Shown: positions 19,512-28,681 of the stretch, one piece after another
How the letters are laid out: the number at the start of each line of letters is the position of its first letter
How positions within the stretch are numbered: position 1 is the first letter of the stretch
Source: Bacteroidales bacterium
GTDB lineage: Bacteria; Bacteroidota; Bacteroidia; Bacteroidales; UBA932
Direction: 5' to 3'
Assembly: GCA_016286145.1 (NCBI GenBank)
Contig: JAEESD010000004.1
Location: 1 to 42,941, forward strand
Length of the DNA: 42,941 nucleotides
Translations under genes and position numbers: made by a program
Notes under the pieces: model-generated
Databases searched by the model: none
What the model was told of the DNA's origin: nothing
Seen by the model: only the letters and a program-made list of their open reading frames with translations

Positions 19512-20588
19512 TTATCTAATGTTAAAGTAATCTTTGTAACGGTCGTAGAGGTGTCCTGCCTGGAGGTAGGCAGACTGAGGACTCATAAAGTGTGAGAACT
19601 CGAAGGTGATGGCCTTGTCGTAGCCGCAGCGGGCTGCAGCCTCAAGCTTCATACGGAGTTTGTCGAACTTGATGGGGAGGAACTTGATAGGCATATCGCG
19701 GTCGAAGGTCTCGGCGTTTGTCCAACACTGCATTCCGTATTTGTCTGCAAGCTTTTTGTTGACGGAGAAGAATGCGTCGAGCTCGTCGTAGTCGATGTGT
19801 CCGTCCTGGAAGGCTACGGCATCTACTACTTCGTGTATTCCCGAAAAGATTTCGTCCCATTCCTTTTCGTGTTGCTGGACACTGACGGCTTCTTCCTTGG
19901 AGAGGTTGCCGCCTGCGGCGCTTACAGCTTTCTTTCCGTCTATCCAGGGAGAAATAAATGTAGGGAGGCCGTTGCTGACTTCCTTACACATCTTACCCAT
20001 CGTATAGAAACAGTCTACTGCGCCCTTAGTAGCGCGGGAAATCTCGGTGGAGAGATACCAGCCCTGGAAGCTTTTGTGGTGTCCGTAGTTTTGCCAGACT
20101 TCGTCGATGACGAATTTGTTGACCTCGGCCTCGTAGATCATATCTCCGAAATCCCAGTAGCGGCCGGAGTCATACAGTCCGAAGTAGAACTTCATATCGT
20201 ATTTGTCTGCGAGATAGAGGAAAAGCTCCAGGAGGTCTATCGAAGGCATATAACAGCCTTTATTCAGCAGATACTTGCTCGGCCAGGTGATGAATTTGCG
20301 GTAGCCGCTTCTGATCATAATAACGGTATCGATACCGATGGCCTTCATATTTCTGAAGTCCTGATCCCACTCTTCCGGGCCCCAGTTCTGGTGGGGGATG
20401 TCGTGGGAGATCTCATCGAGGAAAGTACCGGTGATAGGGAGGCCGGCCCTTCTCGGGACTATGAACCTGGTCGTACGGTCGGAGCCGGCGAGGGCCGGGG
20501 TATCCTTACACCCAGACAGGATCGGGGCTGCCGCGGCGGCTGCCGTAGCTGCAGCTGCCGTCTTAAGGAAAGATCTTCTTGATGTCAT
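19512..20588 (-). CDS. DUF4434-like protein (putative glycoside-hydrolase-like TIM barrel) with Tat signal and lipobox
   Basis: 'MTSRRSFLKTAAAATAAAAAAPILSGCKD'; 'GTFLDEISHDIPHQNWGPEEWDQDFRNMKAIGIDTVIM', 'GWYLSTEI'; start set at 20588. Confidence 0.7.
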   Translation of the reverse strand: MTSRRSFLKTAAAATAAAAAAPILSGCKDTPALAGSDRTTRFIVPRRAGLPITGTFLDEISHDIPHQNWGPEEWDQDFRNMKAIGIDTVIMIRSGYRKFITWPSKYLLNKGCYMPSIDLLELFLYLADKYDMKFYFGLYDSGRYWDFGDMIYEAEVNKFVIDEVWQNYGHHKSFQGWYLSTEISRATKGAVDCFYTMGKMCKEVSNGLPTFISPWIDGKKAVSAAGGNLSKEEAVSVQQHEKEWDEIFSGIHEVVDAVAFQDGHIDYDELDAFFSVNKKLADKYGMQCWTNAETFDRDMPIKFLPIKFDKLRMKLEAAARCGYDKAITFEFSHFMSPQSAYLQAGHLYDRYKDYFNIR

Positions 20589-20645
20589 ATCGCTTGGAAT
20601 TAGTTTCAGTGTACACAAATTTAAGGAATTTCTATGTTTTTTTTG

Positions 20646-20653
20646 TACTTTTG
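20646..20653 (+). promoter_or_regulatory. -7 box (TACTTTTG) upstream of susC-like gene
   Basis: TAnnTTTG match; -33 box not convincing. Confidence 0.45.
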
Positions 20654-20686
20654 GGTATTGAACCACATTACTAACCTATACAATCA

Positions 20687-23600
20687 ATGAAACACAAGCA
20701 TTTGCTTCTTATCGCGTTGCTGTTGCCTCTGTCCGCCATTACGGCCCTGGCTCAGCAGTTGGTACAGGGCAAAGTCACTGACACACACGGAGATCCTATC
20801 CCGGGTGCGTCGGTCTTTGAAGTCGGTACCAACAATGGCGTAATCACAAATCTTGACGGTCTGTACGAGATTACTGTTGCCGGCAATGCTACCCTGGAAT
20901 TCTCATTCCTCGGAATGAAGACAAAGACGGTAGCAGTAGGAAAGCAGAAGACCATCAACGTTACGCTGGAAGACGATTCAACAGTCCTTAATGAGGTCGT
21001 AGTCGTCGGTTACGGCTCCCAGCAAAAAGCGTCCCTTACCAATGCGGTTTCGTCCGTCAAGGGCTCAGAGATCCTTAAAGCTCCGGCAGTGGGTGTCTCG
21101 TCCGCGGTCGGAACCCGCGTCGCGGGTGTCGTCGCTCTCCAGGAGAGCGGCCAGCCAGGCGCCGACGGCGCCTCGCTGCTCGTCCGCGGACAGGGTGCTA
21201 TCTGCATCGTAGACGGTGTGGCCCGTGATCTGAACGAAATCGAACCCAACGAAATCGAAAGCATTTCCGTCCTTAAGGACGCAACATCCGCTGCGATGTA
21301 CGGTCTGAACGCCAGCGCCGTTATCCTCGTGACAACAAAGAAAGGCGATTCGCAGAAGACCCGTATTTCCTACAACGGAGAGTACGGTATCAGCCGCAAC
21401 ACCAATATGCTCCGCCTGTTGGACGGCCCCGAGTACGCCTATTGGTACAACAAGGCCTACGAACTGGACTGCGACGCTTTTGATACCGCCTTCACTCCCG
21501 TCTTTACGGCGCAACACGTCCAGTGGATGAACGAAGGAACCCACGGCTGGGGAAATACCAACTGGTATGAGAAGACCTTCGGAACCGGTATTACTCAGCA
21601 CCACAACATCAGCGCTACCGGCGGAAACGACAGGGTAAGGTTCTTCACCTCCCTCGGTTACTACGACCAGCAGGGTAATGTCAGCAACTTCTACTATCAG
21701 CGCTACAATCTCCGTTCGAACGTAGATGCTAAGATTACAGACGACCTTACCTTCACTATCAACCTCGCCGGCCATATCGAAAAAAGACACCGTCCCGGCT
21801 TCTCTGCAGACCCGGGCGATTGGAGCAACATCCCCCAGCAGGCCGTCCGCGCCCTGCCGTATGTCCCTGAGACCTACGAGCTGAACGGAACCGTATATCC
21901 GGTCTCTACAAGGACCGCATCTTCGTGGGTCAACCCTATCGCCGCTGCCGACCAGACAGGACACCAGGATACCAATTACTCATACATCCAGAGCAATATG
22001 GCCCTTCAGTACGACGTCCCCTTCATCAAGGGCCTGTCGCTGAAGGAGATGGTCTCGTTCGACGCCAACTTCCAGTTCGGGAAGCAGCTCGCGACTCCTT
22101 ACTATACTGCCGTCCTGACCCTCCCGACCGCCGGTGTGACTGACCTCTCCTACGGCCTCTCGACCGACGCCCGCGGAACCAGCACCAGCATCACTGAAGG
22201 CGGCGCCTGGGCCTACAACATCACGACCCAGACCAGCATCGACTACGACGCCAAGTTCGGCGATCATAAGATCCACGCCCTCGCCCTGCTCGAGACCCGC
22301 GAAAACAGGTCCCACGCCTTCGGCGCTACCGGTTGGGGCCTCGACTTCGTCCAGCAGGACGAACTGAACTACATCTCCAACCAGACAGGAGACGGCTCCG
22401 AGAAAATACCTGCCATCAGCGGTTACAGCGGACACTCCAGAGTCGCAGGTTATGTAGGACGTCTGAACTACTCCTATAAAGACAAATACCTCCTCGAGGC
22501 TTCGTTCCGTTACGACGGTTCGTATGTCTTCGGAGGAAAGGCCGGCGCCCGCTGGGTCTCTCTGCCCGGTGTCTCTGCCGGTTGGGTCATCAACAAAGAA
22601 GACTGGTTCGATGTCAGCGGAATTGATCTCCTAAAGCTCCGCGCCAGTGTAGGTAAGACCGCGAACTCCAATGTCGCAGCCTACCAGTATATGGACCTCG
22701 TCTCGCTCAGCAAGAAGCAGGTCGTTTTCGGAGGCGCCAGCCAGAGTATGGTCTACGCCAGTACGCTCGGAAACCCGAACCTCACCTGGGCTAAGGTACT
22801 CAACTACAACGTCGGTGTTGATTTCGAAGCCTGGAAGGGCCTCCTCGGACTCGAGTTCGACGTATTCTATAAATACGAGTACGACATCCTCTCCGGAGTT
22901 ACCGGATCCTATGCTCCTTCCCGCGGAGGATACTACTACTCCTACGGAAACGAGAACAAGAGGGATTACAAGGGCTTCGATATGACTATCCGCCACAACA
23001 ATTACATCGGCGAGCTCAACTACGGAGCCAAGATCGTTCTCTCCTACGCTTACCGCCGCTGGCTGTACTACGCTGGAGACTCGGACAACACCCCGGACTA
23101 TCTCAAGCTTACCGGCAAAGAAGTAGGCGCTCAGCAGGGCTTCATCGCTCTCGGCCTCTTCAAGAACGATTCCGATGCCGCCAACTCAGCCACTATCCCC
23201 GGATCGAGGGTTGCAGCCGGATACATCAAGTATCTGGACCGCAACGGAGACGGTAAGATTACCTACGCCCAGGACCGTGGATATGTAGCCGGCAGCCCCT
23301 ATCCTAAGGTACAGGGCTCGATCAACCTCTTCGCCTCCTGGCGCGGAATAGATATCGATATGCTCTGGCAGGGCGCGACCGGACGTACGGTCTCCCTGAC
23401 CGGTGTCTATACCGCCACCGGTTCGGAAGGAATTATGGACAACACCTTCCTTACCAAGCCTTTCTACCACGGAGGAAACTCCCCTCTGTTCCTGCTCGAA
23501 AATTCCTGGACGCCTGAAAACAAAGACGGCGAATTCCCCCGTCCGACCATCACTCCTCTGAGCTCGAACAACGCCTACTCATCAACCTTCTGGTATCGCG

Positions 23601-23827
23601 ACGGTTCTTATCTGCGTCTCAAGACCCTGCAACTGGGTTACACCTTCCCTCAGTCGCTCTTGAAGCCCGCCGGTATTACCGCTCTTCGCCTCTACCTCCA
23701 GGGTTCCAACCTGCTCACCTTCAGCGGCCTGACGAAATACAACATCGATCCTGAGCAGCCGGGTGTGAACAACGGTTATTATCCTCAGCAGAAGACCTAT
23801 CAGGTCGGTGTTAAAATTACATTCTAA
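20687..23827 (+). CDS. SusC/RagA family TonB-linked outer membrane protein
   Basis: 'VQGKVTDTHGDPIPGASVFEVGTNNGVITNLDGLYEI', 'EVVVVGYGSQQKASLTNAV', 'IESISVLKDATSAAMYG', C-terminal 'YQVGVKITF'. Confidence 0.97.
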   Translation: MKHKHLLLIALLLPLSAITALAQQLVQGKVTDTHGDPIPGASVFEVGTNNGVITNLDGLYEITVAGNATLEFSFLGMKTKTVAVGKQKTINVTLEDDSTVLNEVVVVGYGSQQKASLTNAVSSVKGSEILKAPAVGVSSAVGTRVAGVVALQESGQPGADGASLLVRGQGAICIVDGVARDLNEIEPNEIESISVLKDATSAAMYGLNASAVILVTTKKGDSQKTRISYNGEYGISRNTNMLRLLDGPEYAYWYNKAYELDCDAFDTAFTPVFTAQHVQWMNEGTHGWGNTNWYEKTFGTGITQHHNISATGGNDRVRFFTSLGYYDQQGNVSNFYYQRYNLRSNVDAKITDDLTFTINLAGHIEKRHRPGFSADPGDWSNIPQQAVRALPYVPETYELNGTVYPVSTRTASSWVNPIAAADQTGHQDTNYSYIQSNMALQYDVPFIKGLSLKEMVSFDANFQFGKQLATPYYTAVLTLPTAGVTDLSYGLSTDARGTSTSITEGGAWAYNITTQTSIDYDAKFGDHKIHALALLETRENRSHAFGATGWGLDFVQQDELNYISNQTGDGSEKIPAISGYSGHSRVAGYVGRLNYSYKDKYLLEASFRYDGSYVFGGKAGARWVSLPGVSAGWVINKEDWFDVSGIDLLKLRASVGKTANSNVAAYQYMDLVSLSKKQVVFGGASQSMVYASTLGNPNLTWAKVLNYNVGVDFEAWKGLLGLEFDVFYKYEYDILSGVTGSYAPSRGGYYYSYGNENKRDYKGFDMTIRHNNYIGELNYGAKIVLSYAYRRWLYYAGDSDNTPDYLKLTGKEVGAQQGFIALGLFKNDSDAANSATIPGSRVAAGYIKYLDRNGDGKITYAQDRGYVAGSPYPKVQGSINLFASWRGIDIDMLWQGATGRTVSLTGVYTATGSEGIMDNTFLTKPFYHGGNSPLFLLENSWTPENKDGEFPRPTITPLSSNNAYSSTFWYRDGSYLRLKTLQLGYTFPQSLLKPAGITALRLYLQGSNLLTFSGLTKYNIDPEQPGVNNGYYPQQKTYQVGVKITF

Positions 23828-23839
23828 GGAGGACAGGAT

Positions 23840-25453
23840 ATGAAAAAGTATATAGCGATAATAATTGCAGTTCTTGCCTTCGTCTCTTGTAACGAGTGGC
23901 TTGACGGAACAGAAAACAATACTTACCTCACAGACGAACTCGTGTGGAAAGACGAAGCTTCCGCCCAGCTGTATGTAAACGGTTTCTATACCTACATCAG
24001 CAAGTACGGCCAGTTCGGTACCTATCAGTTCGGAGGAAGTATGACCGAGAGCCTTACGGATACCTTCAAATACGGAAGTCTGTCTCTTGGCCACAAAGCC
24101 GGCCATCCCAACAACTACGTAGTAAATCCTGAGGCCATCACTACCGCCGGTTGCCTTTGGGGCATCTGGGATACGGCTTACGAAAACATCCGCAGGGTAA
24201 ACGGCTTCCTCGATTCGATGCACAAATTCTCCAAGCTTGCGCCTGAGAAGAATACTCTGCTCGAAGCCCAGGCCCGTTTCTTCCGTGCATTCATCTACTT
24301 CCAGCTCGCAAAGCGCCATCCGAAGGGAGTTATCATTTACGACAGCCTTCCTGTTGGAAACGACAAAGCCCTGAGCAGCGCCGATGAAACCTGGCAGTTC
24401 ATCTACGACGACCTCAAGTTCGCCGCCGAGAACCTGCCCGCCGAGTGGAAGTCTGCAGACAACGGCCGTGTAACAAAGTATGCCGCTTACGCGTTTATGA
24501 GCCGCGCGATGCTCTACGCCGAGCGCTGGGACGACGTAATCGAGGCGGCTGATTCGGTTATCTCTTGCGGAAAATACGGCCTGGTAGACAAGTATCAGGA
24601 TTCCTGGAAGGGAGGAAACAAGGAGAGCATCCTTGAGTTCAAGTATACCGTCTCCGGCCCCAACCACACCTTCGATCAGGACTATGTCCCTCTCTGCGAC
24701 GGCTACGACTATGGCGCCCTTGGAACCCCGACCCAGGAAATGGTCGAGACCTACGAGCGCTACGACGGAACAGACTTCGACTGGTCTGCCTGGCACAACG
24801 GAACCGCCACCAACCGCCCGAACTACGAGTCACTCGAGCCCCGCTTCGCCGCGACCGTCATCTATCCCGGCTGCGAGTGGAAGGGTAAGACTATGAACTG
24901 TAGTGTCCACGGCGAGAACGGCGAGTTCGTAGAGTATGGAACCGTTCCTTACTCCTACGGTAAGACTACTACCGGTTACTTCCTCCGTAAGCTCGTGGAC
25001 GAGAGTCATACGGACCTCCGCGGAGTACAGAGCACTCAGACCTGGGTAGAGATCCGCTACGCCGAGGTCCTGCTCAACAAAGCCGAGGCTATGTACCGCT
25101 CAGGCGCCCCTGCGATCAAGTATCAGAACCCGGTGGACCAGGTCCGCGCGAGAGTCGGTCTCTACGGAAAGAACCTTACGGGCGACGACTGGTGGAAAGC
25201 TTACCGCCGCGAGCGTAAGGTGGAGCTTGCCTACGAAGGACACTACTTCTGGGATCTCCGCCGCTGGAAGGTGGCCCACACCGAGCTTACCGGTTACCGT
25301 GTCCACGGCTTTATGATTACCGGTACTACCTACGAATATGTCAGCTGCGACCTCGAAGACCGCCGCTTCTTCTCGAAACTCTATTGCCTGCCTGTGCCCG
25401 ACGACGAGCTCAAGGACAACAAGCTGGCTGTTCAGTATGACGAATGGAAATAA
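23840..25453 (+). CDS. SusD/RagB family outer-membrane lipoprotein
   Basis: Lipobox 'LAFVSCNEWLDG'; 'ARFFRAFIYFQLAKRHPKGVIIYD', 'WVEIRYAEVLLNKAEAMYRSG', 'WWKAYRRERKVELAYEGHYFWDLRRWK'. Confidence 0.96.
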   Translation: MKKYIAIIIAVLAFVSCNEWLDGTENNTYLTDELVWKDEASAQLYVNGFYTYISKYGQFGTYQFGGSMTESLTDTFKYGSLSLGHKAGHPNNYVVNPEAITTAGCLWGIWDTAYENIRRVNGFLDSMHKFSKLAPEKNTLLEAQARFFRAFIYFQLAKRHPKGVIIYDSLPVGNDKALSSADETWQFIYDDLKFAAENLPAEWKSADNGRVTKYAAYAFMSRAMLYAERWDDVIEAADSVISCGKYGLVDKYQDSWKGGNKESILEFKYTVSGPNHTFDQDYVPLCDGYDYGALGTPTQEMVETYERYDGTDFDWSAWHNGTATNRPNYESLEPRFAATVIYPGCEWKGKTMNCSVHGENGEFVEYGTVPYSYGKTTTGYFLRKLVDESHTDLRGVQSTQTWVEIRYAEVLLNKAEAMYRSGAPAIKYQNPVDQVRARVGLYGKNLTGDDWWKAYRRERKVELAYEGHYFWDLRRWKVAHTELTGYRVHGFMITGTTYEYVSCDLEDRRFFSKLYCLPVPDDELKDNKLAVQYDEWK

Positions 25454-25458
25454 GCCTT

Positions 25459-27126
25459 ATGAAAAAGATACTTTACATTTTTATTGCGATAGCCGCAGCG
25501 ATGCTGGCCTCCTGCCAGGAGCCTGAGACGCTGATTCCTTCCGAGTCGCGCTACGGCATCAACAGCGTGACGGCCTATTTCCTCTATGACGATCGCGAGG
25601 AGAACGAGTTCCCGAGCGTAATCGACTATGAGGCCGGAATCATCACCATCGTATTCCCTTATACCTACCCGGCAAATTCGGCTTCCCATCTCGAGATGTC
25701 GGATCTGACGAAGGTGAAGCTGGTTGCGAACCTCGACGACAATGTAGTGGTCGATCCGCCGCTGCTGTTTATGGACCTCACCAAGGACGATAATTTCATC
25801 ACGGTTACAGACCAGAAAAAGGTCAAGAAGACCTATCAGGTCAAGGCCGAGATCCGAAAGAGCAATCTCTGTCAGATCACAAAGTTCGAATTCCCGGCAC
25901 TTAACCTGACCGGCGTCATCAACGAAACTTCGAAGGCTATATCTATCATCTACGACTCTCCTCTTGGGACGCAGCTCGCAAATGTAAGCCTGTCCTTCGG
26001 AGCCTCCTTCAAGGGTGCGGATCCTACCGTAACAGCTCTTGACTATACTAACCCTGTCGACATTACCGTTGTCGCTCAGGACGGTGTTACAGAGGCTACC
26101 TATACGGTGAAGACCGAGACTCCGGATATCCTCTCCAAGGGTATGCGCTACGGCAGCGAGAAGTTCCTCTGGACGGTGGATATGAACACCCTCGGAATCG
26201 GAAACACTCTGCTGACCGGAGGTATCGCCGTCGTTAAGGACTATGTAGTCCTCAATACCCGCGGCGAAGATATGGTAGTTCTGAATAAGGAAACAGGCGA
26301 GAAGACCGGAACAATTGCTCTCGATTTCAAGGGCAACGTAACCAATTTCTACTGTACTGCAGACAGCAAGGACAACATCCTCGTCTGCAACCTTACTCCT
26401 AACGACGGAACCACCTTCAAGATCTGGCGTATCAACGGCATCAACGGAACTCCTACTCTTTATATCACTCTCGATACGGCTAAATCCATGGGCCGAAAGA
26501 TTTCGGTCTACGGAGACCTCGACGGCGATGCTATCATCACCGCCCCGGTCTATCAGGGCGCAAACGAGTTCTATCGCTGGACCGTTACCGGAGGAGTCCT
26601 CAATCCCACTCCGGACCTCGTGACTGTCGCTGACTCCAAGATGGGCGCCTGGACTTACAACTGCGATGTCGTTTACTCCAGCGCGACCGATGTGACTGCG
26701 GACTACTTCCTTTCCAGCTACTCAGCAATTACCGGAGGCGAGCGCAATCACCTCTGGATGGACGGTAAGACACACACAATCAAGTTCCAGAGCCCGAACT
26801 ACAGTGTCAACTGGGTTCCCAACGCCATCGATTACGCCTTCTTCAACGGAGTTGGCTTTATGGTCTCGAACACCATCAACGGCTTCACCTGGGGCGCAGA
26901 CGATGTCATCTATCTCTACGACCTGAGTCAGGATAATCTCGACGGAACCTGCTGGCAGTGTGAGAAGGGCGTCTATGGCTCCTTCGCAACAGCCAACGTA
27001 GCAAATGCCAATCAGACCGGAGATGTAGCCGTGAGGGTATCCGACAACGGCTTCTATATGGACGTCTACTTTATGTTCAGTGGAGGTAAGGTAGCAAGGG
27101 TGCAGTTCGACTGCCTCAATATGTAG
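25459..27126 (+). CDS. PUL surface lipoprotein downstream of SusD (DUF5018-like N-terminus, beta-propeller-like C-terminus)
   Basis: 'MKKILYIFIAIAAAMLASCQEPE' lipobox; repeated beta-rich units; ATG 25459. Confidence 0.6.
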   Translation: MKKILYIFIAIAAAMLASCQEPETLIPSESRYGINSVTAYFLYDDREENEFPSVIDYEAGIITIVFPYTYPANSASHLEMSDLTKVKLVANLDDNVVVDPPLLFMDLTKDDNFITVTDQKKVKKTYQVKAEIRKSNLCQITKFEFPALNLTGVINETSKAISIIYDSPLGTQLANVSLSFGASFKGADPTVTALDYTNPVDITVVAQDGVTEATYTVKTETPDILSKGMRYGSEKFLWTVDMNTLGIGNTLLTGGIAVVKDYVVLNTRGEDMVVLNKETGEKTGTIALDFKGNVTNFYCTADSKDNILVCNLTPNDGTTFKIWRINGINGTPTLYITLDTAKSMGRKISVYGDLDGDAIITAPVYQGANEFYRWTVTGGVLNPTPDLVTVADSKMGAWTYNCDVVYSSATDVTADYFLSSYSAITGGERNHLWMDGKTHTIKFQSPNYSVNWVPNAIDYAFFNGVGFMVSNTINGFTWGADDVIYLYDLSQDNLDGTCWQCEKGVYGSFATANVANANQTGDVAVRVSDNGFYMDVYFMFSGGKVARVQFDCLNM

Positions 27127-27128
27127 AT

Positions 27129-28571
27129 ATGAAAAGAACACTGATTACAGTATTGACTCTCGCCCTCGCCGCGACCCTGGGCTTTTCGGCCTGCGGAGAC
27201 GAAAGCGGGAGGTTCAAGACCCCGGAGTGGCAGCTTCCAGACCCGACTCCCGATCCTGTGACTCCGGTTACTCAGGATGACTCAACCGGAACCGATCCCG
27301 TCACCCCTCCCGGTCCTGTAGTGGAAACCAAACCTTTCTACATCTGGATCGACGCCGCGGCAAACTTCCCGGACTTCGCCAACTCAAAGGACAACATCAG
27401 GCGCGACCTGCAGCTCGCAAAGGATACGGGCTTCACGGACGTCGTGGTGGATGTCCGCCCGACTACGGGCGATATCCTCTTCTCGTCCTCGGTCGGCACC
27501 CCGGTCGCTTGGCTGGGCGCGTGGGTTACCGGCGGCTACAAGAAGTTCGAGCGGACTGCAGACTGGGATTACCTGCAGGCCTTTATCGAGATCGGCCACT
27601 CTCTCGGCCTTCGGGTCCACGCCGCTATGAACACTATGGTCGGCGGCAACAAAACCAGCCTCGGCCAGCAGGGCCTTCTCTACCGCGACTCCTCGAAGAA
27701 GGGCTGGGCTACCAGCTACAACCTTCAGTCCGGTATTATGAACGCTATCGATGCGGGCCAGAGCACGCTCTTCTTCAATCCGGCCCACCCCGACGTCCAG
27801 GCTTATCTGCTTCAGATAATCAAGGACCTGGCTTCGTACAAGGACCTCGACGGAATCTTCCTCGACCGCTGCCGCTATACCGGGCTTCAGACAGACTTTT
27901 CGGATGAGTCCAAGAAGCAGTTTATGGACTATATCGGAGTTGTCACTCTGGAGTGGCCCTCCGACGTACTCCCCGCCGGAACTACTTACAGTACTCAGCC
28001 TTCAAAGAAGCCGAAGTACTACAAGAAGTGGCTGGAATGGAGGGCTAAGGTTATCCACGATTTCATCGAAAAGGCCCACGACATCGCCCACGAACAGAAC
28101 CCGAACATCAAGTTCGGCGTCTATGTCGGAGGATGGTACAGCCAGTACTACGACGTAGGAGTCAACTGGGCCAGCCCCAACTACAACACCAGCGCCTACT
28201 TCAGCGACTGGGCGAGCTCGGATTATAAGAATTATGGATTCGCAGACCATTGCGACCATATGCTTATAGGCGCATATGCCAGTCCCGGCGCCGTCTACGG
28301 AACCGGCGAGTGGACTATGCAGGGCTTCTGCCGCCAGGCAAAGCAGAAAATCGGAGAATCGTGTCCGATAGTGGCCGGAGGGCCCGATGTGGGCAACTGG
28401 GATTCGGACAACAAGTATACCCAGGAGCAGGAGAATGCTGCGATAACTAATTCTGTCAAAGCCTGTTATGATGCGTGCGACGGTTACTTCCTCTTCGATA
28501 TGATACATCTGAAGCAGGCGGACCAGTGGCGCTATGCAAAGGCAGGAATAGACCAGGCCCTTGGCAAATAG
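27129..28571 (+). CDS. Family 10-like glycosyl hydrolase (GHL10/DUF187-type) lipoprotein
   Basis: Lipobox 'LGFSACGD', Pro/Thr/Asp linker, 'FYIWIDAAANFPDF...DLQLAKDTGFTDVVVDVRPTTGDILF', 'DLDGIFLDRCRYTG'. Confidence 0.75.
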   Translation: MKRTLITVLTLALAATLGFSACGDESGRFKTPEWQLPDPTPDPVTPVTQDDSTGTDPVTPPGPVVETKPFYIWIDAAANFPDFANSKDNIRRDLQLAKDTGFTDVVVDVRPTTGDILFSSSVGTPVAWLGAWVTGGYKKFERTADWDYLQAFIEIGHSLGLRVHAAMNTMVGGNKTSLGQQGLLYRDSSKKGWATSYNLQSGIMNAIDAGQSTLFFNPAHPDVQAYLLQIIKDLASYKDLDGIFLDRCRYTGLQTDFSDESKKQFMDYIGVVTLEWPSDVLPAGTTYSTQPSKKPKYYKKWLEWRAKVIHDFIEKAHDIAHEQNPNIKFGVYVGGWYSQYYDVGVNWASPNYNTSAYFSDWASSDYKNYGFADHCDHMLIGAYASPGAVYGTGEWTMQGFCRQAKQKIGESCPIVAGGPDVGNWDSDNKYTQEQENAAITNSVKACYDACDGYFLFDMIHLKQADQWRYAKAGIDQALGK

Positions 28572-28681
28572 TACTGTATTTAATAATTTTACATTGAGGA
28601 TTAAAATTTTTTACTAACTTTACATCCGATACGAAAATTCCAAACTAACCTTATAATAATTCATTAACCAACCAAAATTTC

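Noticed and set aside
23582-24796. 404-aa minus-strand ORF spanning the susC-susD junction
   Set aside because: Antisense to two confident genes; no recognisable domain.
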